A stretch of DNA of 64,000 nucleotides from Pycnococcus provasolii (Eukaryota; Chlorophyta; Pseudoscourfieldiophyceae; Pseudoscourfieldiales): NCBI GenBank assembly GCA_049487715.1, contig CP150551.1, positions 744,001 to 808,000 of the forward strand, read 5' to 3'. This document shows, one piece after another, positions 19,795 through 28,519 of this stretch (position 1 is the first letter of the stretch; every line of letters begins with the position of its first letter). The position numbers were made by a program, and so were the translations under genes. A model generated the notes under the pieces. That model searched no databases. It was not told the DNA's origin and saw only the letters and a program-made list of their open reading frames with translations.

Positions 19795-21291
19795 ATGGTG
19801 AAAGTCAAGCTGATGCAGCGCGACGCGCACACGCAGGGCAGCCGTGAGCGAACCGGGGACGCGCACGCAATACCTCGCAACCTCGACCCCGCACAACACC
19901 CCATGGAGCGCGCGCGAGAACTCGCGCGAGCAGTCACCGCCGCAAAACTCGACCGCATGTTCGCCAAGCCGCTCAGGTGCGCGCTCGAGGGACACGGCGA
20001 CGCCGTGTACGCGCTGTCGTCGACGTGCGCGCGCCTCGACGCGTTCGTGTCCGGTGCCGCGGATGGAGAGCTCAGGCTGTGGCACGTGCCTACGGCGAGG
20101 GCGACGCGAAGCTTTCGAGGGCACACCGCGGCGGTGAGGGGGTGCTGCATCGCACCCACGGGAGCGACCGCAATCAGCGTCTCTGACGACACCACCGTGC
20201 GAATGTGGAGACTGCCGCAGATGGCTGTCACGGACAATGCGATGGGACACGTCACCAACCGAACGGCGACGACGACGAGCGCAGACGACGCCCTCTTCAG
20301 CTTCCACTCCAAGGGAGGTGGCGCGCTGAGAGGCGTCGACCACGCGTACGAGACGAGCAGCCTTAGCTCGACGTACTTCGCCGTCGCGGGAAGCTGCGTG
20401 GAGGTGTACGACGGCGCCAAGTTAACCAAAGAACCTGTCAGCACATTCTCGTGGGGATGCGACACTCTCGTGTACGTTCGATTCAACGCCGCGGAGAGCA
20501 ACCTGTTCGCCACGGCGGGAACCGACAGGTGCGTCGTGCTGTACGACCTGAGAAGCTCGACGCCCGTACGCAAGCTTAAGCAGCAAACGCGATCCAACTG
20601 CGTGAGCTGGAATCCCATGGAGCCTTACAACTTCGTCTGCGGAAACGAGGACCACAACGCGTACAGCTACGACATGCGCAACCTCGAGCGCGCGCTGTGC
20701 GTGCACAAGGACCACGTCAGCGCCATCATGGACATCGACTTCTCGCCTACGGGGCGCGAGTTCGTGACGGGAAGCTACGATCGCACGGTGCGCATCTTCC
20801 CCAGCCACGGTGGCAGCGGCGGTGTGGCTGTGAGTGCGTCGGCGCCAGGTGCCGGCGGCAGCGGCGGCGTGTCGGCGCTCGACACGAGCGGCCAGAGGTC
20901 TAGGGATGTCTACCACACGAAGCGCATGGGCCGCGTCATGGCGGCGCGCTTCGCCGCGGATGGCTCGTACGTAGTCTCAGGCAGCGACGACTTCAACGTG
21001 CGCATATGGAAGGCGCGCGCGAGCGAGCCCGTCGGCGTTGTGCTTCCGGCAGAGCGTCAGGCGATCGCGTATCGCAGGGCGCTCGTCTCTAAGCACAAGC
21101 ACATTCAGTCCGTGAGACAGATTGCCAACTCGCGCAAGGTGCCGAAGGTGATCAAGAGCGAGTCGGCAAAGAAGAAGGTGCAGCTCGACTCCGAGAAGCG
21201 CAAGCGCGACCGCGTCAAGGCGCACAGCAAGCCTGGCACCGTCGTGGAGAAGGGCGAGCGCGTACGCAAGCTGCTTCGATCGGACGAGTAA
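19795..21291 (+). CDS. SOF1: DCAF13/Sof1 WD40 protein for 18S rRNA processing
   Basis: Nucleolar WD40 protein of the small-subunit processome, and in animals and plants also a CUL4-DDB1 receptor. 498 aa from the ATG at 19795 (MVKVKLMQRD). Family features: DPAQHPMERARE near the N-terminus, FAKPLRCALEGHGDAVYALS, about seven WD repeats (DGELRLWHV, DDTTVRMWRL, YDRTVRIF, DDFNVRIW), a VYHTKRM linker, and the conserved C-terminal tail KHKHIQSVRQIANSRKVPK ending in a Lys/Arg-rich segment. An Ala/Gly/Ser insert lies between the last repeats. Confidence 0.93.
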   Translation: MVKVKLMQRDAHTQGSRERTGDAHAIPRNLDPAQHPMERARELARAVTAAKLDRMFAKPLRCALEGHGDAVYALSSTCARLDAFVSGAADGELRLWHVPTARATRSFRGHTAAVRGCCIAPTGATAISVSDDTTVRMWRLPQMAVTDNAMGHVTNRTATTTSADDALFSFHSKGGGALRGVDHAYETSSLSSTYFAVAGSCVEVYDGAKLTKEPVSTFSWGCDTLVYVRFNAAESNLFATAGTDRCVVLYDLRSSTPVRKLKQQTRSNCVSWNPMEPYNFVCGNEDHNAYSYDMRNLERALCVHKDHVSAIMDIDFSPTGREFVTGSYDRTVRIFPSHGGSGGVAVSASAPGAGGSGGVSALDTSGQRSRDVYHTKRMGRVMAARFAADGSYVVSGSDDFNVRIWKARASEPVGVVLPAERQAIAYRRALVSKHKHIQSVRQIANSRKVPKVIKSESAKKKVQLDSEKRKRDRVKAHSKPGTVVEKGERVRKLLRSDE

Positions 21292-21867
21292 TTCTTAAAT
21301 GTGTAAAAAAAACCCTCTGTTTTTCGATTCTTCAGATGTCTCTGGTGTCTGGCGAGTTTGAGATGTGGGTGAAATTTGATGGGGCCCGCGAGCGCCATGT
21401 AGAGTGGTAGAGACAGTCCAAAGGTCACAAAGAATTGCGAAGGTTCGCAACGTCCACCTACCTACCCCCTCATCATTATAGTACTACCTATCTGACCACT
21501 GCCACCGTGTTGCCCCAGAAAGGTAAAAGCCCATCATACAGCCATACAGGTCCATCATACCATCCTTAAAGGTACATCCTGCAGTTGTACGAGTGGTATG
21601 ATTTTTCTCGCAGGTCTCGGCTGGTGGCTGGTGGAGGGGTCTACTACTACGATACTACTAAAGGTATGTAGTTGGTAGAGCCCTGTCACCTGTCAGCCTG
21701 TGGTTGAATTTCGTGATATAATCTTAGTTCTTACTGCATTTTTCCCACAGAGCTGATTGATGAGTTCTGGGCCCGACCGTTTCTCCTCTCCTCAGTCAGT
21801 CAGTCCTCATTAGGCCTGCCCTTGCACCGTGCGTCCCTCGCCTTGCCATTCTTGTCAGGCCGCAAAC
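21292..21867. other. Intergenic region with candidate 5' UTR intron
   Basis: No coding gene seen. A plausible 5' UTR intron for the next gene runs 21663-21750 (donor AG|GTATGT, acceptor CCCACAG after a pyrimidine tract, 88 bp). A CATCATAC-type short repeat occurs around 21530-21565. Confidence 0.4.
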
Positions 21868-22737
21868 ATGGCGGACACCATGGACGTCGAAGGTTCGCCG
21901 GGCACGAAGGTGTCGCCCATCGCGCGCGAAACATTCGTGGACGCGTTCGGGCCTGTCGTGCTCGCAAACCACCACCAGACCAACACGCTATGGGTGAAGC
22001 GTGCGCCCGTGCTCGTGTTACCTTTCAACCCCGAGGACTCCGCGCCCGACTTTGCCGCCGTCGTGGTGCGTCAAGAGGTGCGCGCGGTGATAAAGACGAA
22101 AACCGGCCAGACGTACGAGGAGGCGATGAGCAACTGCCAGGGCAAAAACCTCATCTTCAACTTCGCGACACCAAGCCTTGAGTGCTATCCGAAGAAGGAC
22201 AAGGACTGCGAGGCGATATACGACCCCGTGACTAAGCCAGTTCCCAACGAACTCATCGACCCAACGCGCATGGTGGACTTCGGGCAAGCGCTCATCAACG
22301 AACTCCGAACAAGTGGCTTGCCAGAGTCGTTCATTGAAACGTTTACGCAGGAAAAGATTGCGCTCGTGCAGAACATTTTATTCTCATATCGCGCACAGCT
22401 GGGCCGGCGGTCTCAGTGGTACTTTGCGGTGAACGACCCGAAGAAAACGAGCGTGATGGCAATAAAGATGACGGCGGAGTGCCTGCACGCGCAGCTGCCT
22501 GCTCTGGGCGTAAAGAAGGAGACGGTGGAGCAGGGCGGCGGTCTTCTCTATCGAGTGGAGACGTTCGACCCGAACTACGCGTTCACGATTGACGACTGGG
22601 TGCTTATGGATATCGACTGGGAGAAGAACGCCGTGAAGCGCGACAAGGGCGGCTTGGTGCTGGTTCGCAGCGTCGCGGGCTCGTCGTTTGACTCGACATA
22701 CGCACCGTTCACGCACAGATTCGATGGGTGGTTGTAA
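21868..22737 (+). CDS. Unknown conserved-looking protein, 289 aa
   Basis: From the ATG at 21868 (MADTMDVEGSPGTK) in good context. Codon use matches the neighbours and the frame is long and clean, so it is a real gene. The protein is a soluble mix of strands and helices with no signal or membrane segment. Notable stretches: FGPVVLANHHQTNTLWVKR, CQGKNLIFNF, YPKKDKDCEAIYDP, FSYRAQLGRRSQWYFAVND, DPNYAFTIDDWVLMDIDWE. I do not recognise the family and assign no function. Confidence 0.75.
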   Translation: MADTMDVEGSPGTKVSPIARETFVDAFGPVVLANHHQTNTLWVKRAPVLVLPFNPEDSAPDFAAVVVRQEVRAVIKTKTGQTYEEAMSNCQGKNLIFNFATPSLECYPKKDKDCEAIYDPVTKPVPNELIDPTRMVDFGQALINELRTSGLPESFIETFTQEKIALVQNILFSYRAQLGRRSQWYFAVNDPKKTSVMAIKMTAECLHAQLPALGVKKETVEQGGGLLYRVETFDPNYAFTIDDWVLMDIDWEKNAVKRDKGGLVLVRSVAGSSFDSTYAPFTHRFDGWL

Positions 22738-22802
22738 CGACGTTTGACGCCATGAAATGAGGCCATCCCATCCATGCGCAGCCCCCGGAAACAAAACAAG
22801 GG

Positions 22803-22840
22803 GGGTTAGGGTTAGGGTTAGGGTTAGGGTTAGGGTTAGG
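22803..22840 (+). repeat. Interstitial TTAGGG array
   Basis: Six tandem TTAGGG units, ending 80 bp upstream of the ATG of the nucleotide-sugar transporter gene and in sense orientation to it. Confidence 0.95.
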
Positions 22841-22920
22841 TCGCCCTCGCCGCTCCGGGTCAGTGCTCCCGCTCCGGCCCCTTTCGTTCAGGTTTTGTCA
22901 TTCTCCTCCTCCCGGATTAG

Positions 22921-23889
22921 ATGACAGCGATTGTGGCGGACGCCGCGGACCGACCCGTGTCCAAGCTGGAGTCCATCGCGACGTGCGTCGCGTACGGAAC
23001 CGTGTCCATCTCCATCACGCTCTTCAACAAGGCGGTCTTCAGTGTATACAACTTCAACTTCCCAAACATCGTCCTGCTTTTGCAGCTCTTCATCAGCCTC
23101 GTGCTCCTGCAAGTGCTGCGCAAAAACCCGCTCGTGCGCAGAGATCAAACCACCGCGGAGCAGAGGAGAAATGCCACGCCGATGATGCTCTTCTGGATCG
23201 CATACGTCGTCAGCGGCGTGTACGCGCTGCAGCACCTCAACGTGCCCATGTTCAACGTGATCAGGAGAACGTCCGTGCTGCCCGTGCTCGTCGGCGAGTA
23301 CCTCATCTACAACCGCGTGCCAAGCCTTCCCAGCGGCGGTGCAATAGCTCTCATGGTAGCGGGAGCGTGGGTCGCAGGTATAGGAGACATGGACTACAAC
23401 GCGCTTGGGTACTTCTGGGCCGTCGTTTGCGTAATCTGCACGTGCGCCTACCTGCTGCTGCTGAAGAGAGTCAAGGAGTCGTCGGGACTCTCAGACGCGA
23501 CGCTGCTCTGGCTCAATAACATGTACAGTTTTCCACTCATGCTCCTGTGGACGTGCGGTGGCACCAACGAGTGCGTGGACGTATGGAGCTATCCGCGACT
23601 CAGCGAACCGTCGTTCATCGGATTCCTGCTGGTATCCGCAAGTCAGGCTCTCTTGCTAAACCTCGCCATCTACCGCTGCACGGCGGTGAACAGCGCGCTG
23701 GCAACAACCATCGTTGGCAATGTCAAAGACGTGCTTCTGACGACGGTTGGATTGTTTCTCTTCGGCGACGTGACGTTCAACAGAACCAACCTCGCCGGAC
23801 TTGGCCTTGGACTTGCGGGAGGGATCTCGTACTCCGTCATCAACCTCATGAAGCGCATGCCGAAGACGACGAGCAAGGCAACAAATTGA
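22921..23889 (+). CDS. Nucleotide-sugar transporter, SLC35D-like (NST/TPT family)
   Basis: Golgi/ER antiporter type, 322 aa, about ten membrane segments, no introns. Family marks: TVSISITLFNKAVFSVYNFNFPN in the first segments, a conserved LNVPMFNVIRRTSVL helix matching the ALRRT-type motif of SLC35D proteins, GALATTIVGN-like ALATTIVGNVKDVLLTTVGL near the end, and a Lys-rich C-terminus (KRMPKTTSKATN). Likely carries UDP- or GDP-sugars for glycan synthesis; the exact sugar is not decided. A telo-box-like array lies directly upstream. Confidence 0.85.
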   Translation: MTAIVADAADRPVSKLESIATCVAYGTVSISITLFNKAVFSVYNFNFPNIVLLLQLFISLVLLQVLRKNPLVRRDQTTAEQRRNATPMMLFWIAYVVSGVYALQHLNVPMFNVIRRTSVLPVLVGEYLIYNRVPSLPSGGAIALMVAGAWVAGIGDMDYNALGYFWAVVCVICTCAYLLLLKRVKESSGLSDATLLWLNNMYSFPLMLLWTCGGTNECVDVWSYPRLSEPSFIGFLLVSASQALLLNLAIYRCTAVNSALATTIVGNVKDVLLTTVGLFLFGDVTFNRTNLAGLGLGLAGGISYSVINLMKRMPKTTSKATN

Positions 23890-23975
23890 GAGTGAGTATT
23901 AAAAATAAGTAATATTTATTTTCTGTTTCATGATATTGCACACATCAATACTTAAGAAGATAACTTGCCCCCACC

Positions 23976-24986
23976 TCAGCGAACGCCGTCCACCAAGTGG
24001 CGATACGCGAGTCTCATCTGCAGCTCGAGGCGCGGCACGCCAACGCCTCGCTTGGGGTCCAGCAAGTTTGGATGCACGGGATCGTAGCCGCACGCCTCAA
24101 GCTTTCGTAGGTAGATTCCGGCGGAGACGCGCGGAAGGCAGGCGGCACGCGCAGCCGCATCTGGCGACAGCGCCTCCTTGCCTATCGTTGTCCGCGGCAG
24201 TGCCGCGAGCCGTGCGTCGGCAAGCCGCAGGGCGTTCTTCGCCTGCTCCGCAAGCGGGCGCACCGCCGTTGCGATGAGGTGCCTGCGCTGCTCGTTGAGC
24301 TTGTCCTTTGGCTCGTCACTGCGTGCACCCACCGCACCAGGGCCTAGTCCAAGTAGCCGCTTCGCGTCGCGCGCCTCCATCCCAGCCTGCTGGAGAACGT
24401 CGCTTGGAACGTAGAGAAGTCCCTGCCCGAGGTGGCGTGCCGTGCCACGCAGCACCGTCGCGATGCCGGCGCCGATGCCAGCCTGCGTGATGGCCCGGTT
24501 CGCCTCTCCGCTTACCGCCGTTCCGCTCGTCAGCTCTGCGGTAGCGCGCATGAGCATGCCGTGCGTGCCATCCGCGTAGTCGACGAGCGCTTGCACGCTC
24601 GCCGGCGGCACGAGCGGCGAGGCGGTGACTTGCTCGACGTCACGCTCACGCGTCTCGACGAGTGCTGACATGTGCTCGATGCCGTTTCCACCTGCTGCGG
24701 CAAGCGCGACGCTGATCGCCCTGCACACCGGGTCGTCCGGCGTCCTTCCGTCGTATATGCGCGCCATCGCCTCACGCCACCACGCGAGTCGCAAACGCGC
24801 GGCGCCCGCATCGCCGCCATCGTGCGCGCGGTCCACCGCGTCGACGAGCCTTGCGTTGAGTGCGCGCACAGCGAACGCGGACGCTCTGTGTCTCGCTGGC
24901 AGCGCGAGCACTGTGAGGAATCCCTCGTAGTCGTTCGCGCGCACGTGGTTCACGCAGAACGCCGCGGCTTGTCGGCGCAGGTCCAT
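23976..24986 (-). CDS. NDUFAF6: NDUFAF6-like complex I assembly factor (squalene/phytoene synthase fold)
   Basis: Mitochondrial protein related to phytoene synthase that helps assemble complex I. 336 aa from the ATG at 24984-24986. It opens with CVNHVRANDYEGFLTVLALPARHR, followed by AVRALNARLVDAVDRAHD and RLAWWREAMARIYDG, the pattern of the NDUFAF6 branch, in which the catalytic Asp motifs of true synthases are degenerate. The later GIGAGIATVLRGTARHLGQGLLYVP and a C-terminal YLRKLEACGYDP also fit. Carotenoid phytoene synthase is less likely for the same reasons. No clear presequence at this start; a longer one begins at 25040. Confidence 0.82.
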   Translation of the reverse strand: MDLRRQAAAFCVNHVRANDYEGFLTVLALPARHRASAFAVRALNARLVDAVDRAHDGGDAGAARLRLAWWREAMARIYDGRTPDDPVCRAISVALAAAGGNGIEHMSALVETRERDVEQVTASPLVPPASVQALVDYADGTHGMLMRATAELTSGTAVSGEANRAITQAGIGAGIATVLRGTARHLGQGLLYVPSDVLQQAGMEARDAKRLLGLGPGAVGARSDEPKDKLNEQRRHLIATAVRPLAEQAKNALRLADARLAALPRTTIGKEALSPDAAARAACLPRVSAGIYLRKLEACGYDPVHPNLLDPKRGVGVPRLELQMRLAYRHLVDGVR

Positions 24987-25064
24987 GATGATGAGGTACT
25001 GGAAAGTGGAACGTAACAGCAGTGGAGGTGGGGGGAACAACTTGTGACGTAGTTGGTAGCATCC

Positions 25065-25115
25065 GAACCCGAACCCTAACCCTAACCCTAACCCTAACTG
25101 AAAACCCTAACCGTA
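25065..25115 (-). repeat. Interstitial TTAGGG array
   Basis: CCCTAA units on the plus strand (about four perfect plus degenerate neighbours), 80 bp upstream of the NDUFAF6-like start and with TTAGGG on that gene's sense strand. Confidence 0.92.
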
Positions 25116-25343
25116 AGAGTAACCGCTGTGCTGATGGATGGATTAGGGGTTAAGGTAGGAAGGGTTTCTTTGTTCGGGGCCCATGATTCTCTCTGAGCTC
25201 TGCCTCGGAAATCACATCACGTGATGCACTTGCAAGCTCCGCCTGTCTGTCCGAGGTCGAGGTGGCCAGGTGGGTGGGTTTTCCAAAGGTGTGCCGCCCG
25301 GATATTTTGCCCCACGTGTCAGAGCCGAGCGGCCTTGCCCTTG

Positions 25344-25360
25344 CACTATAAGGGTATATT
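25344..25360 (+). promoter_or_regulatory. Candidate TATA-like promoter element
   Basis: AT-rich CTATAAGGGTATATTA in a GC-rich surround, about 90-100 bp before the ATG at 25448, in TATA-like position for a short 5' UTR. Confidence 0.4.
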
Positions 25361-25447
25361 AGCCCACCACGTAATACTTTGTCCTCTTGTTCCTCCGGAG
25401 CACCTTAACCTTATTCATTTTCTTTTTTCCTCTTCTATAATACCAAG

Positions 25448-25837
25448 ATGAACCCAGCGACCGCGAACCTGCTGTTGAACTCAGGCAACTTCGCCGCGTG
25501 CCTCGGCCTGCCGCGTGGTGCCGTCACCAAAGTCTACCACACCAAGGAGTCGCACGACAAAGACCAAAAAGCAACCAACAAGGAGGCGGACGCCGCGTGG
25601 CGCATGATGGGAATCGTCGGTGCCGCGGGCGCTGGCGGTCTCTACTACGCAGCCAAGAGCGGAGGAAGTACCGAAAAGAAGGTGAACCAGATGATCGCCG
25701 CGCAGTCCGCCGCCGCAACCGCGATGTTTGTCGTCCACCCCTTCATGAAGGAGCAGGTCAAGCCTGAGCTGCGCTGGCTCAACGCCGCGGGTAACGTGGC
25801 TCTTGGTGCGTATGCCATGAAGAAGGCGATGGAGTAA
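25448..25837 (+). CDS. Small hydrophobic protein, unknown
   Basis: 129 aa. Start MNPATANLLLNSGNF follows a pyrimidine-rich leader. Hydrophobic stretches suitable for membranes lie at about residues 57-70 (GIVGAAGAGGLYYAAKSGG), 84-96 (AAQSAAATAMFVVHP) and 108-122 (NAAGNVALGAYAMKK). No cleavable signal. It may be a small membrane protein of an organelle. Family unknown to me. The TATA-like element upstream suggests strong expression, which is inference. Confidence 0.65.
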   Translation: MNPATANLLLNSGNFAACLGLPRGAVTKVYHTKESHDKDQKATNKEADAAWRMMGIVGAAGAGGLYYAAKSGGSTEKKVNQMIAAQSAAATAMFVVHPFMKEQVKPELRWLNAAGNVALGAYAMKKAME

Positions 25838-26151
25838 GATCAACCACCAAGACGGGATATCGGCGGACTGAGAAGAATACATTCATTAAACCCTCATTCA
25901 GTAAAGAAGTTTACTTTACTCTATCCAGCGGTTGTCCATTCACACCATTCACTTTCACCATTCAGCCCATTCACCGGAGCCATTCACTTCGCGTTTTTGT
26001 ACATTGCGCAGATGATTTCGAAGGTTGTATCACTCTATCAGGGCGCTTTCGTTGGCTCAGTGAGGTCTCCGGTTGCGACTTGTTTTCGTTGATGTTGTCG
26101 CCAGCGCCACCAGGGGATTTTTAATGGACAGAGGTTGGTATAAGATAGATT
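25838..26151. repeat. Intergenic spacer with CCATTCA repeats
   Basis: The heptamer CCATTCA recurs five times within 25936-25988 at irregular spacing. Nothing else is recognised in this 3'-to-3' spacer. Confidence 0.6.
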
Positions 26152-26805
26152 CTATAAGATACTTGTTGCGATCGCCGTGTTCTCCGCCGCCTTCTCTGCC
26201 TCCTCGCCAGCCTTAAGTCGGCCGAAGCGCCCAGCTCGACGAAGCATACGTGCCTCGTTGCGCTTCTCGCGACGCTGGTTGCGCGCCTCGAGGCGCGCGG
26301 AGCGTCGTGCTTCCCGTGCCTCCTCGCGCGCAGACTTGGAAGGTGGTGCGCTTTCGTCGTCGGGCACCTCGTCGCTTGTCGGTTCTGGTTCCTCCTGCGC
26401 CTCCTCCTGCTTCTCCTCCGAAGTTTCTTCCGCTGGCGCCTCCTCTTCCTCCGCTGGCGCCTCCTCTTCCTCCTGCCCGTCGCCACCTTGCTCCTCCTCT
26501 CCTTCGCTCGTCTCGTCAGCGGTCTGCTCCTCCTGCTCTTCTGTCTGCTCCTCCCCCTCCTCGTTCTCGTCGTCTTCCAGCAGGCGTCGTCGCCTGAACG
26601 CGTCGGCCTTAGTGATCTCAAACGCTACCGTCCCTTGTTTGCTTACATCGAAAGGAAGCATGCGTCTAGGGGCCGTCCCTGATCGGCCCATAGAGTTAGG
26701 GGCAAGAGTCTGCGCGGTAAGAGTTGCGGCGTCTGTGCGGATCAGGCCCGAGCATCCCACATACCACGATAGAACTACAAGTAGAACGTGTCTTGCCACT
26801 TTCAT
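26152..26805 (-). CDS. Secreted Glu-rich low-complexity protein
   Basis: 217 aa. It begins with a clear signal peptide (MKVARHVLLVVLSWYVGCSG). Next comes a short ordered stretch (RRMLPFDVSKQGTVAFEITKADAFRRRRLL), then a long Glu/Ala/Gln/Pro-rich region at about 75-150, then an Arg/Glu/Ala-rich helix (REEARRSARLEARNQRREKRN). The charge layout (acidic, then basic) and the signal suggest a secreted or wall/matrix polyampholyte. No family is recognised. Confidence 0.6.
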   Translation of the reverse strand: MKVARHVLLVVLSWYVGCSGLIRTDAATLTAQTLAPNSMGRSGTAPRRMLPFDVSKQGTVAFEITKADAFRRRRLLEDDENEEGEEQTEEQEEQTADETSEGEEEQGGDGQEEEEAPAEEEEAPAEETSEEKQEEAQEEPEPTSDEVPDDESAPPSKSAREEAREARRSARLEARNQRREKRNEARMLRRAGRFGRLKAGEEAEKAAENTAIATSIL

Positions 26806-27413
26806 GATGTTTTAAAAGAGGTGAAGGGTGCGCGATGAGATGAGACGGAGAGAGATGGCCTTAAGAGAGGGCGTTGAGACGCGGAAGGGAAGGGAAGGGA
26901 AGGGAAGGCCCTGATCACCTCCAAGGGCCCTAAGCTTAAGATGGAGTTCCAGGGTCAGAACGAGACTCATCATGGTGCCAAGAATACTGTACATACGACT
27001 CGTTGGGTTGCAGGGGCCCAGTGACGGCCCACCATCTTCGTTACAGTACATAGGGGATAATGAAGTGGATGCGCACGAGGTACCAACTAGGAAGTAGGTA
27101 AGTTTAGGGTGGTAGGAAGGGCGCCCTTAAGTTCGTTGATCGACGTCGTTAAGCTTAAGGTAAGTAGTTCTTATTATAAGTTATGGGATAATTGTGGCCG
27201 GAAGGGGCTGACCAACTCCACCTGGACTGACCACTTAAGATTAGGGGTTGACTTCCACCGGTTAACCCCTAATTAACTGCCTCTCCCCCTTAAACTTTAC
27301 CAAGGTTCTTTATGAGTGAGTTTAGTCTATCTTTTCTTATCCGCTTTTCCTTCCTCCAGTCCTCCCTCGTCTGAACTTCTGCACTCGTCATTTAAAAGTC
27401 CGTCTGCAGCACC
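26806..27413. repeat. Intergenic region with GGGAA repeat and hairpins
   Basis: 608 bp between divergent genes. (GGGAA)n at 26885-26908. Inverted repeat CCTTAAG/CTTAAGG at 27125-27131 and 27154-27160. A perfect 10-bp inverted repeat of a telomere-like motif, ATTAGGGGTT/AACCCCTAAT, at 27240-27249 and 27264-27273 with a 14-nt loop. No gene is seen. Confidence 0.7.
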
Positions 27414-28391
27414 GTGAGTGAGCTTCCTATGATGATGAGCGCAATCTCGTTACGGCCTCTCTCTCGAGAGGGTAATGCTGCTTTCCAAAAAGGCCATCCA
27501 TCCCATGGGCACTCGTCACCTTACCATAGACGGCCCTCCTTGACTCTCGTGAGAGTGCGCGCAAACGCACGACATAACTGTGATGCCGGAGGGTTCGGGG
27601 GGGTTAGGGCACAACCACTTCCCACATCCAGGCACTCAGGCTGCTTTGAAAAGGCACACACGCCATTCCACGCGGCCCGAAGGCGGTGCACGAGGACGCC
27701 GCAGCGTGTAACGGGTGCGTCACCATCATCACAGTCTGCGTCAGCGTCGACGGTGCCGTGGGAAGAGCGGCGTAAGGCAATTCCCACGTACCTGACTTGG
27801 TTACGTGTTCTCGCGACGCCGGCGGTTGGTGTCGCGTACTGCACAAATGCCACGTGGGGAATGCCCGTGCCCGCGGCGCTCGCCATCTTCGTGGCGGCGG
27901 CAATCACAGACTGGCTGGACGGCGTACTGGCGCGCAAGTGGGATGCCATGACGCCGTTCGGCGCATTCCTCGACCCAGTCGCTGACAAGGTGATGGTGTG
28001 CACGAGCCTCGTGCTCCTGTGCTCCCGCACGCCAGCGGCACTCGCCGCCGCGCCGGCGTGGCTGCTGGCACTACCCACGTGCGCAATCGTTGGACGCGAA
28101 ATTGCAGTGTCCGCGCTGCGCGAATGGGCAGCCACCATGCCGAAGGAGAACAACGGCGACGAAGGCAGTGACGCCGACGACGTTGCCATTCCCGTGAGCA
28201 TCTGGGGAAAGTTGAAGACCGCGACTCAGCTCGTCGCGATCAGCTTCCTTCTGCTTGGCGCAGGACCGAGCGCATTCGCATCAGCCGCTGTCGAGAGTGC
28301 CGTGAAGGTGGGCGTTGTATTACTCTACATATCCGCCGCACTTGCGCTCGCATCTGGGGCTGACTATGCAAAAGGGGTTATGAATCGATAA
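27414..28391 (+). CDS. PGP1: Phosphatidylglycerophosphate synthase (CDP-alcohol phosphatidyltransferase)
   Basis: Makes phosphatidylglycerol phosphate from CDP-diacylglycerol and glycerol 3-phosphate, needed for thylakoid and mitochondrial membranes. 325 aa. The N-terminal 115 residues are Arg/Ser/His-rich and fit an organelle transit peptide. The mature part starts at KAIPTYLTWLRVLATP, the usual PgsA opening. The family signature DG-x2-AR-x8-G-x3-D-x3-D is intact (DGVLARKWDAMTPFGAFLDP then VADK). Several membrane helices follow, with a VGREIAVSALREWAA helix typical of PgsA. Start could also be Met6-8. Confidence 0.88.
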   Translation: MSELPMMMSAISLRPLSREGNAAFQKGHPSHGHSSPYHRRPSLTLVRVRANARHNCDAGGFGGVRAQPLPTSRHSGCFEKAHTPFHAARRRCTRTPQRVTGASPSSQSASASTVPWEERRKAIPTYLTWLRVLATPAVGVAYCTNATWGMPVPAALAIFVAAAITDWLDGVLARKWDAMTPFGAFLDPVADKVMVCTSLVLLCSRTPAALAAAPAWLLALPTCAIVGREIAVSALREWAATMPKENNGDEGSDADDVAIPVSIWGKLKTATQLVAISFLLLGAGPSAFASAAVESAVKVGVVLLYISAALALASGADYAKGVMNR

Positions 28392-28519
28392 AATAGTACC
28401 CAGTCAGCCAGTAAAGTAAACTAAAAAGTTTTTGTTTCTCTTAAAATTTCTAGGTACCTACTCTTATCTGCTTACGTAGATAATATACACAACGCACAAG
28501 CGCGCGCGCTCACACAACA

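Noticed and set aside
22803-25115. TTAGGG arrays as a chromosome end
   Set aside because: Each array has at most about six units and is flanked on both sides by intact genes, so they are internal.
26050-26090. Box A-like TTGGCTCAGTGAGG
   Set aside because: No cloverleaf can be drawn around it and no box B in reach.
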